Assembly: GCF_900107585.1 (NCBI RefSeq)
Contig: NZ_FNQM01000002.1
Location: 310,001-374,000 of the forward strand
Length of the DNA: 64,000 nt
Direction of reading: 5' to 3'
Origin: Rubrimonas cliftonensis
GTDB lineage: Bacteria; Pseudomonadota; Alphaproteobacteria; Rhodobacterales; Rhodobacteraceae
In this document: positions 1-10,243 of the stretch, in pieces
Position numbering within the stretch: the stretch's first letter is position 1
Layout: each line of letters begins with the position of its first letter
Position numbers and translations under genes: made by a program
Notes under the pieces: model-generated
The model's database searches: none
What the model saw: the letters and a program-made list of their open reading frames with translations, nothing else
What the model was told of the DNA's origin: nothing

Positions 1-1933
<1,933 letters not shown>

Positions 1934-2471
1934 GGGCGAGGCTCCTTCGCAGCGCGGCCCGCTCGCCCGGATGGCGCGACGCTGGCCGCCTTGGGTGGTG
2001 AACGGCGCCCGGAACGGCGCGCCGTCTTCGCTCATGAAGTGGTGCGGGGGCCGACGGACCGCAACATGCCGTGCGTCCCTGCGGTCGAGCGTCGCGCCGC
2101 CCCGGTGGGCGCGACGCGCGTGGCCTGCGGGCGGGGCGTGGTCCGCGCGCGTGTCGATAACCCCTTGACCGTGACGCTCCGGCCGGCGACCATTAGGCCA
2201 ATGTTTCAACGTCATCGATCGCGTCTCCAAAGTCGGACGAAGGGGAGCGCTCGGTGATGAATGGGTCTCACTTTGCGGCGGTGAAGGATTAACCTCTGTA
2301 TTAACCGATCATGCGCGCGCTCGTTTCATCCTGGTCGCTCTACGCTTGGCGAGCGGGCCTTCTCATTCTGAATCGATTTCGTCGGTCCGCTGGGCGCCGG
2401 CCCGTATTGGGCCGACTCACCGCGCAAGGGCCGCGTCTGCGCCGCGGCGGACAGAGAGGAGACCGAAGCGA
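1934..2471. other. Divergent intergenic region between clpB and maf
   Basis: About 540 bases separate the divergently transcribed clpB and maf. I find no convincing gene in it. A TTGACC hexamer at 2165-2170 and an AT-richer stretch at 2285-2310 could be promoter parts for the plus strand, but no good -10 sits at the right spacing. I could not find a sigma-32 type promoter for clpB. Open frames here have no recognisable protein features. Confidence 0.5.
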
Positions 2472-3056
2472 GTGCTGGTTCTGGCGTCAGGCTCGAAGAC
2501 GCGGGCGCAGATTCTGCGCGCCGCGGGCGTCGAGGTGGAGATCATGCCGGCGCGCGTCGATGAGGACGCGGTGAAGGCCGCCTTCGACGCCGAGGGCGCG
2601 CCCCCGAAAGATGTCGCGGACGCGCTGGCGGCGATGAAGGCGGAGCGCGTCTCCCGGCGCGCGCCGGGCCGGCTGGTGCTGGGCGCCGATCAGGTGCTCT
2701 CCTGCGACGGGCGTCGCTTCGACAAGCCCGACGGCGCGGATGCGGCGCGCGACCAGCTCCGCGCGCTGCGGGGGCGCAGCCACAGCCTGCACAGCGCAGC
2801 CGCCGTCGCGCTCGACGGCGCGGTGATCTGGCGCCATGTCGGGCGGGCGCGGATGGACATGAGGCCTTTTTCAGACACGTTTCTGGAAGAGTATCTGGCG
2901 TCGGGAGGCGAGGCGCTGGCGGGGGGTCTCTATCGGTTCGAGGGAACGGGAGCGCAGCTGTTCGGCGCGGTGAAGGGGGATCACTTCACGATCCTCGGCC
3001 TGCCGCTGCTCGAAGTGCTGGGCTTCCTGCGCGCGCGGGGGGCGTTGACGGAATGA
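2472..3056 (+). CDS. maf: Maf-family nucleoside triphosphate pyrophosphatase
   Basis: Maf proteins hydrolyse non-canonical or pyrimidine nucleoside triphosphates to the monophosphate plus pyrophosphate in the cytoplasm. I chose GTG at 2472 because the protein then starts directly with the family's first strand (VLVLASGSKTRAQIL), has the normal length (194 residues), and is preceded by GGAGA about 10 bases upstream. The frame stays open further upstream without family sequence. Visible motifs are LASGSKTR (phosphate loop), LGADQVLSCDG (catalytic Asp) and FDKP. The stop codon overlaps the aroE start (ATGA). Which nucleotide it prefers cannot be told from sequence. Confidence 0.9.
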   Translation: MLVLASGSKTRAQILRAAGVEVEIMPARVDEDAVKAAFDAEGAPPKDVADALAAMKAERVSRRAPGRLVLGADQVLSCDGRRFDKPDGADAARDQLRALRGRSHSLHSAAAVALDGAVIWRHVGRARMDMRPFSDTFLEEYLASGGEALAGGLYRFEGTGAQLFGAVKGDHFTILGLPLLEVLGFLRARGALTE

Positions 3057-3886
3057 GCGGTCTGAACGGTCCGGTGGCCGGCGTTTTGGGATGGCCGGTG
3101 ACGCACTCGCGCTCTCCGCTGGTGCACGGCCACTGGCTGAGGAGATACGGCCTGCGGGGCGCTTATGTCGCGCTGCCGACGCGGCCCGAGAGCCTGGAGA
3201 CCGCGTTTCGCGGGCTCCAGGCCCTGGGCTTCGTCGGCGGCAACGTCACCATTCCGCACAAGGAGGCCGCTCTGGCGCTGGCCGACGCCGCCACGCCGCG
3301 CGCGCGCCGCATCGGGGCGGCGAACATGCTGCTGGTGCGCGACGGCGGGATCGAGGCCGACAACTCCGACGGCTTCGGCTTCATCGAGAACCTGCGCGCC
3401 GCCGCGCCCGGCTGGCGGGCCGACGCCGGGCCGGCGCTGGTGCTGGGGGCGGGCGGCGCGGCGCGCGCAGTGGTGGCGTCGCTGCTCGACGCCGGGTGCG
3501 GCGAGCTGCGGCTCGTCAACCGAACCCGCGCCCGCGCCGAGGCGCTCGCCGAGGCCCTCGGCGGGCCCATTCGCGTGCTGGACTGGGGCGAGGCGGCCGC
3601 CGCGGCGGGCGGAGCGGCGACGCTGGTGAACTGCACCTCGCTCGGCATGGCGGGCGCCGCGCCCTTCGACCTGCCGCTCGACGACGCCGCGCCGGGCGCG
3701 CTCGCCACCGACATCGTCTACGCCCCCCTGCGCACGCCCTTCATTGTCGCGGCGGAGCGGAGGGGGCTCGCGACGGTCGACGGTCTCGGGATGCTGCTGC
3801 ATCAGGCTCGGCCCGGCTTCGCCGCGTGGTTCGGGGCGGAGCCGGAGGTGGACGAGGCGCTCCGCGCCGCGGCGCTCGCCGCATGA
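3053..3886 (+). CDS. aroE: Shikimate dehydrogenase (NADP+)
   Basis: Reduces 3-dehydroshikimate to shikimate in aromatic amino acid biosynthesis. At 277 residues it has the normal length. The N-terminal substrate domain carries VLGWPVTHSRSP and GGNVTIPHKEAAL, where the Lys is the catalytic residue. NSDGFGF supplies the paired Asp. The NADP-binding domain has the glycine loop VLGAGGAARAV and the NRTRARAE segment that contacts the 2'-phosphate of NADP. The start overlaps the maf stop and the stop overlaps the coaE start, each by ATGA, so the three genes are translationally coupled. Confidence 0.96.
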   Translation: MSGLNGPVAGVLGWPVTHSRSPLVHGHWLRRYGLRGAYVALPTRPESLETAFRGLQALGFVGGNVTIPHKEAALALADAATPRARRIGAANMLLVRDGGIEADNSDGFGFIENLRAAAPGWRADAGPALVLGAGGAARAVVASLLDAGCGELRLVNRTRARAEALAEALGGPIRVLDWGEAAAAAGGAATLVNCTSLGMAGAAPFDLPLDDAAPGALATDIVYAPLRTPFIVAAERRGLATVDGLGMLLHQARPGFAAWFGAEPEVDEALRAAALAA

Positions 3887-4521
3887 GCCCGCCCCCCGGA
3901 GCGGGCGCCGCGCAGCCGCCGCTGGTCTCGGTCGGGCTCACCGGCTCGATCGGCATGGGCAAGTCCACCGTCGCGGGCATGTTCGGCAAACGCGGCGCCG
4001 CGCTCTGGGACGCCGACGCGGCGGTGCATCGCCTCTATGCGCCGGGCGGCGCCGGTGCGCGCGCCATCGAGAGCCTCGCGCCGGACGCCGTCGCGGGCGG
4101 CGCGGTCGACCGCGCGGCGCTGCGCCGGGCGATCCTGGAGGATCCCGATCTGCTCGCCGGCGTCGAGGCCGTCATCCATCCGCTCGTCGCGGCCGACAGG
4201 GCGGCGTTCCTGAGCCGCGCCCGCGGCGAGGGCGCGCGCATCGCCGTGTGCGATGTTCCGCTGCTGTTCGAGACGGGATCGGACAGGGTCGTGGATGTCG
4301 TCGTCACGGTCTCCGCCCCGGCCGAGGTGCAGCGCGCGCGGGTGCTCGCCCGGCCGGGCATGACGCCGCAGGCGTTCGCTGCGATGCTTGCGCGGCAGAC
4401 GCCGGACGCCGAGAAGCGGGCGCGCGCGGACTTCGTGATCGACACCGGCGGCGCGCTTGACGACACCCAGGCGCAGGTCGACGCGATCGTGGAGAAGCTT
4501 GAGAGGGGATGGCGGCGATGA
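3883..4521 (+). CDS. coaE: Dephospho-CoA kinase
   Basis: Last step of coenzyme A synthesis: phosphorylates the 3'-hydroxyl of dephospho-CoA with ATP. The P-loop GLTGSIGMGKSTVAG lies at about residues 18-32 after a short Pro/Ala-rich N-terminus, followed by DADAAVHRLY, the conserved substrate-side Asp. VPLLFET in mid-protein is also typical. It has 212 residues, close to the family norm. ATG at 3883 overlaps the aroE stop, and the 3' end overlaps dnaQ by 13 bases. Confidence 0.95.
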   Translation: MSPPPGAGAAQPPLVSVGLTGSIGMGKSTVAGMFGKRGAALWDADAAVHRLYAPGGAGARAIESLAPDAVAGGAVDRAALRRAILEDPDLLAGVEAVIHPLVAADRAAFLSRARGEGARIAVCDVPLLFETGSDRVVDVVVTVSAPAEVQRARVLARPGMTPQAFAAMLARQTPDAEKRARADFVIDTGGALDDTQAQVDAIVEKLERGWRR

Positions 4522-5225
4522 CGCGCGAGATCGTGCTCGACACCGAGACGACGGGGCTCGACCCCGACGCCGGCGACCGGGTCGTGGAGATCGGCGCGAT
4601 CGAGCTGGTGAACCACGTCGCGACCGGGCGCGTGTTCCACGTCTACCTCAACCCCGAGCGGCCGATGAGCGCGGGAGCGGAGGCCGTGCACGGCCTCTCC
4701 GACGCCTTTCTCGCCGACAAGCCGCGCTATGCGGCGGTCGCGGCGGAGTTCGAGGCCTTTGTCGGCGAGGCCGTGATGGTGATTCACAACGCCGGCTTCG
4801 ACATGAAGTTCCTCAACGCCGAGCGCCGGCGGATGGGCTTCGCGCCATGGCCGATGAGTCGCGCCGTCGACACGGTGGCGATGGCGCGGCGCAAGCATCC
4901 CGGCGCGCAGGCGAGCCTCGACGCGCTGTGCCGCCGCTACGGCGTCGACAACTCCGCACGCGAAAAGCATGGCGCGCTGCTCGACGCGGAGCTGCTTGCC
5001 GAGGTCTATCTCGAACTGATCGGCGGCAGGCAGCCGGGCTTCGGCCTGAACCTCGGCGCCGCGCGCGGCGAGGCGGGAGCGGGCGCGGCCAGGTCCGGCG
5101 CCTACGCGCCGCCGGCGCGCCCCAGGCCGCTCGCGGCGCGGCTGACCGACGCCGAGCGCGCCGCGCATGCGGCCTTTGTCGCGGAGATGGGCGAAGCCGC
5201 GCTTTGGCGCCGGTTCAAGGGGTGA
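4509..5225 (+). CDS. dnaQ: DNA polymerase III epsilon subunit (3'-5' proofreading exonuclease)
   Basis: Proofreading exonuclease of the replicative polymerase, DEDDh class. ExoI is DTETTG (about residues 11-16), ExoII is IHNAGFDMKFLN (about 95-105), and ExoIII is KHGALLDAELLAEVY with the His and Asp of the active site. The C-terminal tail after about residue 175 is Ala/Gly/Arg-rich before the segment expected to bind the polymerase alpha subunit. ATG at 4509 and ATG at 4518 are both possible starts; GAGAGGGG just upstream fits either. The maf-aroE-coaE-dnaQ order is common in alphaproteobacteria. Confidence 0.95.
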   Translation: MAAMTREIVLDTETTGLDPDAGDRVVEIGAIELVNHVATGRVFHVYLNPERPMSAGAEAVHGLSDAFLADKPRYAAVAAEFEAFVGEAVMVIHNAGFDMKFLNAERRRMGFAPWPMSRAVDTVAMARRKHPGAQASLDALCRRYGVDNSAREKHGALLDAELLAEVYLELIGGRQPGFGLNLGAARGEAGAGAARSGAYAPPARPRPLAARLTDAERAAHAAFVAEMGEAALWRRFKG

Positions 5226-5376
5226 CGGCGGTCGCCATGCGCCGTCGCCTGACGGCCCTGCGCCGGGACCGGCCCGCCCTATACGCTTCATGCGGAAACC
5301 CGTTGCGACGGTCGGGCGCGAGACGGCGCATCACGCCATCAAAGGTCGGCTGAGGGCCGTGGCTCAAGGCCGGGGC

Positions 5377-5413
5377 GGCGCCGCCGGCGCACTCCGCGCC
5401 TCCCGGCGGCGCC
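5377..5413 (-). terminator. GC hairpin just past bhcD, possible end of the bhc operon
   Basis: GGCGCCGCC at 5377-5385 pairs with GGCGGCGCC at 5405-5413 (9 bp, 19-base loop), only a few bases beyond the bhcD stop codon. There is no U-tract, so intrinsic termination is uncertain. It could instead be a transcript-end stabiliser between the convergent dnaQ and bhcD genes. Confidence 0.35.
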
Positions 5414-5418
5414 GCGGG

Positions 5419-6411
5419 TCAGAGCGTCAGCGTCTGCGCCTTGCCGCTCTCGACCGCGCGGGCCATGGCGACCGCCGCCGCGGCAAGGTCCTGCAGGCCG
5501 ACGCCGGTGCCGTCGAACAGCGTGATCTCGTCGTCGCCCGTGCGGCCGGGGTGGTCGCCGTTGATGACGCGGCCGAGCGGCGTCACGGCGTCCTCGCCGA
5601 TCAGGCCCTGCGCCACCGCATGCTGCGCCTCGCCGATGGTGATCGACTGCGCGACCTCGTCGGTGAACACCGTCGCGCGGGCCAGCAGGGCGGGATCGAC
5701 CTCCTGCTTGCCCCTGGTGTCGGTGCCCATGCAGGCAAGATGCGTCCCCGGCTTCACCCAGTCGGCCATGATCTGCGGCTCGGTGGAGGAGCCGATGGTG
5801 ATGATCACGTCGGCCTCGGCGCAGAGCCGCTCGCGCTCGACCGCCTCGAACGGCAGGCCGATCTCGGCGGCGACCGCGCCGAGCTTCGGCAGCATGTCGG
5901 GGTGGTAGTTCCACGCCACGACGCGCTCGAACCGGCGCTGTTCGGCGGCGGCGCGGAGCTGGAACTGCGCCTGATGGCCGGCGCCGACCATGCCGAGCAC
6001 CTTCGCGTCCCTGCGCGCCAGATGCGCGATGGAGACGGCGGAGGCCGCTGCGGTGCGCAGCGCGGTGAGGTGGTTGCCGCCGACCAGCGCGCGCAGGCGG
6101 CCGGTGTCGGGGTCGAACAGGAACACGGTCGACTGGTGGTTGGTCAGCCCCCTCGCCGCGTTGCCGGGCCAGTAGCCGCCCGACTTGAGGCCCAGCACCA
6201 GCCCCGCGCGGTCGAAGCCCGACTTGAAGCCGTAGAGCGCGTCGGCGTGGCCGATGGCCTCGCGGATGACGGGGAAGTTGTAGGCGTCGCCCCGCGCCAT
6301 CGCCGCGAACACCTTCTCGACGGCCTCGAAGGCGTCGGCGCGGCTGACGACCTCCTTGCAGACGTCTTCGGACACGATGGCGATGGCGGCGGCGTCGGCG
6401 GCGTCTTTCAT
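5419..6411 (-). CDS. bhcD: Iminosuccinate reductase BhcD (ornithine cyclodeaminase/mu-crystallin family)
   Basis: In the beta-hydroxyaspartate cycle, BhcD reduces iminosuccinate with NADH to L-aspartate, which regenerates the amino donor used by BhcA. The 330-residue protein has the ornithine cyclodeaminase/mu-crystallin fold. Its N-terminal half carries FKSGFDRAG and LVGGNHLTALRTAAASAV. A Rossmann glycine loop, VLGMVGAGHQAQFQL, begins near residue 135, and ADVIITIGSSTEP and TDEVAQS follow. By fold alone it could be an ornithine or alanine dehydrogenase homologue; its place after bhcA, bhcB and bhcC decides the call. It lies 225 bases from bhcC, unlike the tight bhcA-bhcB-bhcC spacing. Confidence 0.9.
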   Translation of the reverse strand: MKDAADAAAIAIVSEDVCKEVVSRADAFEAVEKVFAAMARGDAYNFPVIREAIGHADALYGFKSGFDRAGLVLGLKSGGYWPGNAARGLTNHQSTVFLFDPDTGRLRALVGGNHLTALRTAAASAVSIAHLARRDAKVLGMVGAGHQAQFQLRAAAEQRRFERVVAWNYHPDMLPKLGAVAAEIGLPFEAVERERLCAEADVIITIGSSTEPQIMADWVKPGTHLACMGTDTRGKQEVDPALLARATVFTDEVAQSITIGEAQHAVAQGLIGEDAVTPLGRVINGDHPGRTGDDEITLFDGTGVGLQDLAAAAVAMARAVESGKAQTLTL

Positions 6412-6517
6412 CGGGCGGGCTCCGGCAGGCTGGGGCTGACGGCCAGGATGGCGGCCAGGAAGGTGGGCGGGGGGCGGGCGGCGGCGCGTCGCCCATGAGG
6501 GCGCCCCCTCACCCCGG

Positions 6518-6542
6518 CCCTCTCCCGCAGGGCGGGAGAGGG
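6518..6542. repeat. Perfect 11-bp-stem palindrome between bhcC and bhcD
   Basis: CCCTCTCCCGC (6518-6528) and GCGGGAGAGGG (6532-6542) form a perfect 11-bp stem with a 3-base AGG loop. CCCTCACCCCGG lies just outside on the left. The shape and the CCCTCWCCC core match short intergenic palindromes dispersed in many GC-rich proteobacterial genomes. Only one copy is in this window, so repeat status is inferred. It may stabilise or attenuate the transcript ahead of bhcD. Confidence 0.6.
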
Positions 6543-6636
6543 GGCGCGGGTTGCGCCCGCGGCGCAACGCGGCGTCGGCGGATGTCCTCCCGAGGCTTCG
6601 GGAGAGCGGCGCGCGCCATGCGCGCCGCCTTCGGTG

Positions 6637-7800
6637 TCAGTAGGCCTTGCCGCGGGCGGTCACGGGCCAGAGCGTCTCCACCTTGCCGCCCCGCACGCCC
6701 ACATACCAGTCATGCACGTTGCAGGTCGGGTCGCAGTGGCCGGGCACGAGGCGCAGCTTGTCGTTGACCTTCAGCACGCCCTCGGGGTCTGCGATGACGC
6801 CGTGCTCGTCGGAGCACTTGACGTACTTCACGTCGGTCCGGCCGAAGATCACCGGCAGGCCGCTGTCCACCGACTGCGCCTTGAGGCCGGCGTCGCAGAT
6901 CGCCTTGTCGGCCTTGGCGTGGGACATGACCGAGGTGAGGATGAACAGCGCGTTCTCCCATTCGCCCTCGTCGATGCGCTTGCCGTCCTTGTCGAGGATG
7001 CGGCCGTAGTCGGCGTCCATGAACGCGTAGGAGCCGCACTGCAGCTCGTTGTAGACGCCCGAATCGCCCTCGAAATAGTAGGAGCCGGTGCCGCCGCCGC
7101 CGACGATGTCGCACTCCAGCCCCTCGGCCTTCAGCGCATCCACGGCGTCCTTGACCATGGCGATGGCGATGTCGACCTTCGCCTTGCGCTCGTCGTAGCT
7201 GTCGAGGTGCTGCATCGCGCCCTGATAGGCCTGGATGCCGGCGAATTTCAGCCCCGGCGCGGCGTCGATGGCCTTGGCGATCTCCACCACGGCGGGGGTG
7301 GTGGTGACGCCGCAGCGCCCGGCGCCGCAGTCGATCTCGACCAGCACCTCGATCTGCGTGCCGTGCTTCACCGCCGCCGCCGAGAGGTCGGCGATGTTGG
7401 CGACGTCGTCGGCGCAGCAGATGGCGCGGCCGCCGAGCTTCGGCAGGCGGGCCAGACGGTCGATCTTCGCGGGGTCGCGCACCTGGTTGGACACCATGGC
7501 GTCGGTGACGCCGCCGCGCACGAAGGCTTCCGCCTCGCTGACCTTCTGGCAGCAGACGCCGACCGCGCCGCCCAGTTCGATCTGCGCCTTCGCGACGTCG
7601 ACGGACTTGTGCATCTTGCCATGCACGCGGTGGCGGACGCCGTGCGCCTTGCACCAGTCCCCCATCTTCCTGACGTTGCGCTCGAAGGCGTCGAGATCGA
7701 CGATCAGGCAGGGGGTCTGGATGTCCTTCTCGTCCATGCCCGGAATGGCCGGGATGTCATAGCCCACTTCGTAGGCGTCGAATTTTGCCGGTGCGTTCAT
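6637..7800 (-). CDS. bhcC: Beta-hydroxyaspartate aldolase BhcC (PLP, alanine-racemase-fold / D-threonine aldolase family)
   Basis: Condenses glycine with glyoxylate to (2R,3S)-beta-hydroxyaspartate, the carbon-carbon bond-forming step of the beta-hydroxyaspartate cycle. The 387-residue protein has PLP lysine K62 in HGKMHKS, followed by a TIM-barrel segment. The C-terminal metal site GHCDPTCNVHDW supplies the His/Cys pair for the divalent cation, as in D-threonine aldolases. GGGGTGSYYFEG is the expected phosphate-binding loop. It sits 33 bases downstream of bhcB. Alone it could be read as a D-threonine aldolase; the operon favours BhcC. Confidence 0.93.
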   Translation of the reverse strand: MNAPAKFDAYEVGYDIPAIPGMDEKDIQTPCLIVDLDAFERNVRKMGDWCKAHGVRHRVHGKMHKSVDVAKAQIELGGAVGVCCQKVSEAEAFVRGGVTDAMVSNQVRDPAKIDRLARLPKLGGRAICCADDVANIADLSAAAVKHGTQIEVLVEIDCGAGRCGVTTTPAVVEIAKAIDAAPGLKFAGIQAYQGAMQHLDSYDERKAKVDIAIAMVKDAVDALKAEGLECDIVGGGGTGSYYFEGDSGVYNELQCGSYAFMDADYGRILDKDGKRIDEGEWENALFILTSVMSHAKADKAICDAGLKAQSVDSGLPVIFGRTDVKYVKCSDEHGVIADPEGVLKVNDKLRLVPGHCDPTCNVHDWYVGVRGGKVETLWPVTARGKAY

Positions 7801-7833
7801 CGATTTGGTCCTCCCGTCGGACTTCGATCAGGT

Positions 7834-8805
7834 TCAGCTCTTCATCCAGGGCAGTTTGTCGAGATCGACGTTGCCGCCGGTTATCACCACGCCGACGCGC
7901 TTGCCCTCGAACACCGCGCGGTTTCGCAGGATCGCCGCGAGCGGCACGGCGCAGGACGGCTCCATCACGATCTTCATGCGCTGCCAGGTGAGATACATCG
8001 CGTCGATGATCTCCTGCTCGCTCGCCAGAAGCACGTCCGTCACATAGCTGCGCACGAAATGCCAGGTGCGCTCCTTGAGCGGCACCTTCAGGCCGTCGGC
8101 GATGGTGGTAGGCGCATCGTAGGCGACGATCTGGCCGGTCCTGAAGCTCTGGTAGGCGTCGTCGGCCTGCTCCGGCTCGGCGGCGTAGATCTTCGTGCTC
8201 GGCGCCAGGTGCGAGAGCGTGAGGCAGGAGCCGGAGACCATGCCGCCGCCGCCGATGGGCGCGATCAGGGCGTCGAGGGGCCCGAGCTCTTCGAACATCT
8301 CCTTGGCGCAGGTGCCCTGGCCCGCGATCACGCGGGGGTCGTTGTAGGGGTGGACGAACTCGGCGCCGGTGGACTCGACGACCTCCTTGAACACCGCCTC
8401 TCGCGACGTGGTGGAGGGCTCGCACTCGATCACCTCGGCGCCGTAGCCGCGCATGGCGGCCTTCTTCGCCTCGGGCGCGGTGCGGGGCACGACGACCTTG
8501 CAGGGGATGCCCCGCCGGCCGGCGGCGTAGGAGAGCGAAAGGCCGTGGTTGCCCGAGGAATGCGTCGCGACGCCCTTCGACGCCTGTTCGTCCGACAGCG
8601 AGAACACCGCGTTGGAGGCGCCGCGCGCCTTGAACGCGCCGGCCTTCTGGAAGTTCTCGCACTTGAAGAACAGCTCCGCCCCGGTCATCGCGTTGAAGGT
8701 CTGCGAGGTCAGGATCGGCGTGTCGTGGATGTAGGGCCTGATGCGGTCATGCGCCGCCGCGACGTCCGCATAGGTCGGAAGGTCGAGATCGTCTTCTCCG
8801 CGCAT
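7834..8805 (-). CDS. bhcB: Beta-hydroxyaspartate dehydratase BhcB (threo-3-hydroxyaspartate ammonia-lyase type)
   Basis: PLP enzyme that removes water from beta-hydroxyaspartate to give iminosuccinate, which BhcD reduces. The 323 residues fit the serine racemase/threonine dehydratase fold type II without a regulatory ACT domain. The PLP lysine lies in AGAFKARGA (K59), the substrate loop is SSGNHG (about residue 90), and the glycine-rich phosphate-binding loop is APIGGGGMVSG. Only 3 bases separate it from bhcA, so co-transcription is near certain. Annotation pipelines often call such genes threonine ammonia-lyase. Confidence 0.92.
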   Translation of the reverse strand: MRGEDDLDLPTYADVAAAHDRIRPYIHDTPILTSQTFNAMTGAELFFKCENFQKAGAFKARGASNAVFSLSDEQASKGVATHSSGNHGLSLSYAAGRRGIPCKVVVPRTAPEAKKAAMRGYGAEVIECEPSTTSREAVFKEVVESTGAEFVHPYNDPRVIAGQGTCAKEMFEELGPLDALIAPIGGGGMVSGSCLTLSHLAPSTKIYAAEPEQADDAYQSFRTGQIVAYDAPTTIADGLKVPLKERTWHFVRSYVTDVLLASEQEIIDAMYLTWQRMKIVMEPSCAVPLAAILRNRAVFEGKRVGVVITGGNVDLDKLPWMKS

Positions 8806-8808
8806 CGG

Positions 8809-10002
8809 TCAGGCCGCCTTCTGCTGGGGGACGCCGGCGGTGGTGCGGTAGTAGTCCTGCGCCGCGGCCACGCCCGCGCCAAGCGTTATCGGGTAGTTGA
8901 GATCGGCCATTGCCATTTCAACGGTGGCGATGCCCGAAAGCGCCATCGAGGGCGTCAGCGAGCCGAGATGGCCGATGCGGAAGGCGCGGCCGGCCATCTC
9001 GCCGAGGCCCACGCCGAAGGACATGCCGTAGGTCCTGAAGGCGTGGTTCACCAGCGCGTCGCTCTTGAAACCCTCGGGGACGTAGATCGCGCTCACCGTG
9101 TCGGAGCAGAGCTCGGGGCGGTTGGCGCAAAGCTTCATGCCCCAGGCGGCGACGGCGCGGCGCACGCCCTCGGCCATGCGGTGGTGACGGGCGAAGACGG
9201 CGTCGAGGCCCTCCTCGTCCAGCAGCATCTTCAGGCTTTCGCCAAGGCCGAACAGCAGCTGGAGCGGCGGCGTGTAGGGGTAGCCGCCCTTGGCGTTGGC
9301 CCCGATCATGTCGCGGAAGTCGAAATAGGCGCGCGGGCAGGCGGCCGTCTCCATCGCCTGCAGCGCCTTGCGGCTGACGCCGACGATGGCCATGCCGGTG
9401 TAGAGCATGAAGCCCTTCTGCGAGCCGGTCACCGCGAGGTCCACGCCCCACTCGTCCATGCGGAAGTCCATGGACGCGATGGAGCTGACGCCGTCGACGT
9501 AGAGCATCGCGGGGTGGCCCGCCGCGTCCATCGCGCGGCGCACCGCGGCGATGTCGCTGCGCACGCCGGTCGCGGTCTCGTTGTGGGTGGCGAGCACGGC
9601 CTTGATCGCGTGGCCCTTGTCGGCGGCCAGCGCCTCCTCGATGCGGTCGGCCGGCGCGCCCTCGCCCCAGGGGGTCTCGATCACCTGCACCGTGAGGCCG
9701 AGGCGCTGGCAGAGCTCGATCCAGCGGTGCGAGAACATGCCGTAGCGCGCCGCGAGCACGGTGTCGCCCGGCGAGAGCGTGTTGCTGACTGCAGCCTCCC
9801 AGCCGCCGGTGCCGCTGCCGGGGAAGGTCACGACCTCGGCCGTCTCGGTCTTGAGCACCTTCTTCAGCCCTGCGCGCACCGGCGTCAGCAGGTCCACGAA
9901 GTCGGGGGCGCGGTGGTCGAGCGTCTGCATGTTCATCGCATGGCGGAGACGATCGGGGATGTTGGTGGGGCCGGGAATGAAGACCGGATTCTGACCCTGC
10001 AT
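8809..10002 (-). CDS. bhcA: Aspartate-glyoxylate aminotransferase BhcA (class V)
   Basis: Transfers the amino group of aspartate to glyoxylate, giving oxaloacetate plus glycine, the entry and exit step of the cycle. The 397-residue class V fold begins IPGPTNIPDRLRHAMN, the alanine/serine-glyoxylate transaminase N-terminus. PGSGTGGWEAA binds the cofactor phosphate, LYVDGVSSIASMD holds the ring-binding Asp, and VTGSQKGFML carries PLP lysine K196. ATG at 10002 aligns with family starts. It is the first gene of the bhcABCD operon and diverges from bhcR across a 241-base AT-richer gap. Confidence 0.93.
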   Translation of the reverse strand: MQGQNPVFIPGPTNIPDRLRHAMNMQTLDHRAPDFVDLLTPVRAGLKKVLKTETAEVVTFPGSGTGGWEAAVSNTLSPGDTVLAARYGMFSHRWIELCQRLGLTVQVIETPWGEGAPADRIEEALAADKGHAIKAVLATHNETATGVRSDIAAVRRAMDAAGHPAMLYVDGVSSIASMDFRMDEWGVDLAVTGSQKGFMLYTGMAIVGVSRKALQAMETAACPRAYFDFRDMIGANAKGGYPYTPPLQLLFGLGESLKMLLDEEGLDAVFARHHRMAEGVRRAVAAWGMKLCANRPELCSDTVSAIYVPEGFKSDALVNHAFRTYGMSFGVGLGEMAGRAFRIGHLGSLTPSMALSGIATVEMAMADLNYPITLGAGVAAAQDYYRTTAGVPQQKAA

Positions 10003-10087
10003 GGCGCGTTCTCCCGTGGCGTGAGGCCCGTTTCTCGTGTGGCGCGATCAATGACGCGAATCGCGGCGGAGCGCAATTTTTCTGAGA

Positions 10088-10118
10088 TTATTTTCCATAA
10101 AGCAGAAAATAACACCAA
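10088..10118 (-). promoter_or_regulatory. Candidate bhcA promoter with an overlapping inverted-repeat operator
   Basis: TTATTTTC (10088-10095) and GAAAATAA (10105-10112) are perfect 8-bp arms around a 9-base spacer. This sits in the only clearly AT-rich stretch of the region. On the minus strand a TTGGTG -35 (10113-10118) and a GAAAAT -10 (10090-10095) flank it at 17-base spacing, so the palindrome overlaps the putative promoter. IclR-family regulators bind such short palindromes, so BhcR is the obvious candidate. The promoter hexamers are weak matches and the assignment is inference. Confidence 0.55.
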
Positions 10119-10243
10119 GTATCTGTTGTGGAATGGGTTTTATTTTTTCAGCGCAAGCTTGGGTGCATTGCGGAAGAATTTTTTGCGTTGCGTGCGCGGA
10201 CGGTCCGCGTCAGGAGTTCGGCACTCGCTCCGGGGAGCACGCG

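Noticed and set aside
2150-2200. Heat-shock (sigma-32) promoter for clpB
   Set aside because: The CTTGACC stretch points the wrong way for clpB and has no matching -10 at sigma-32 spacing.
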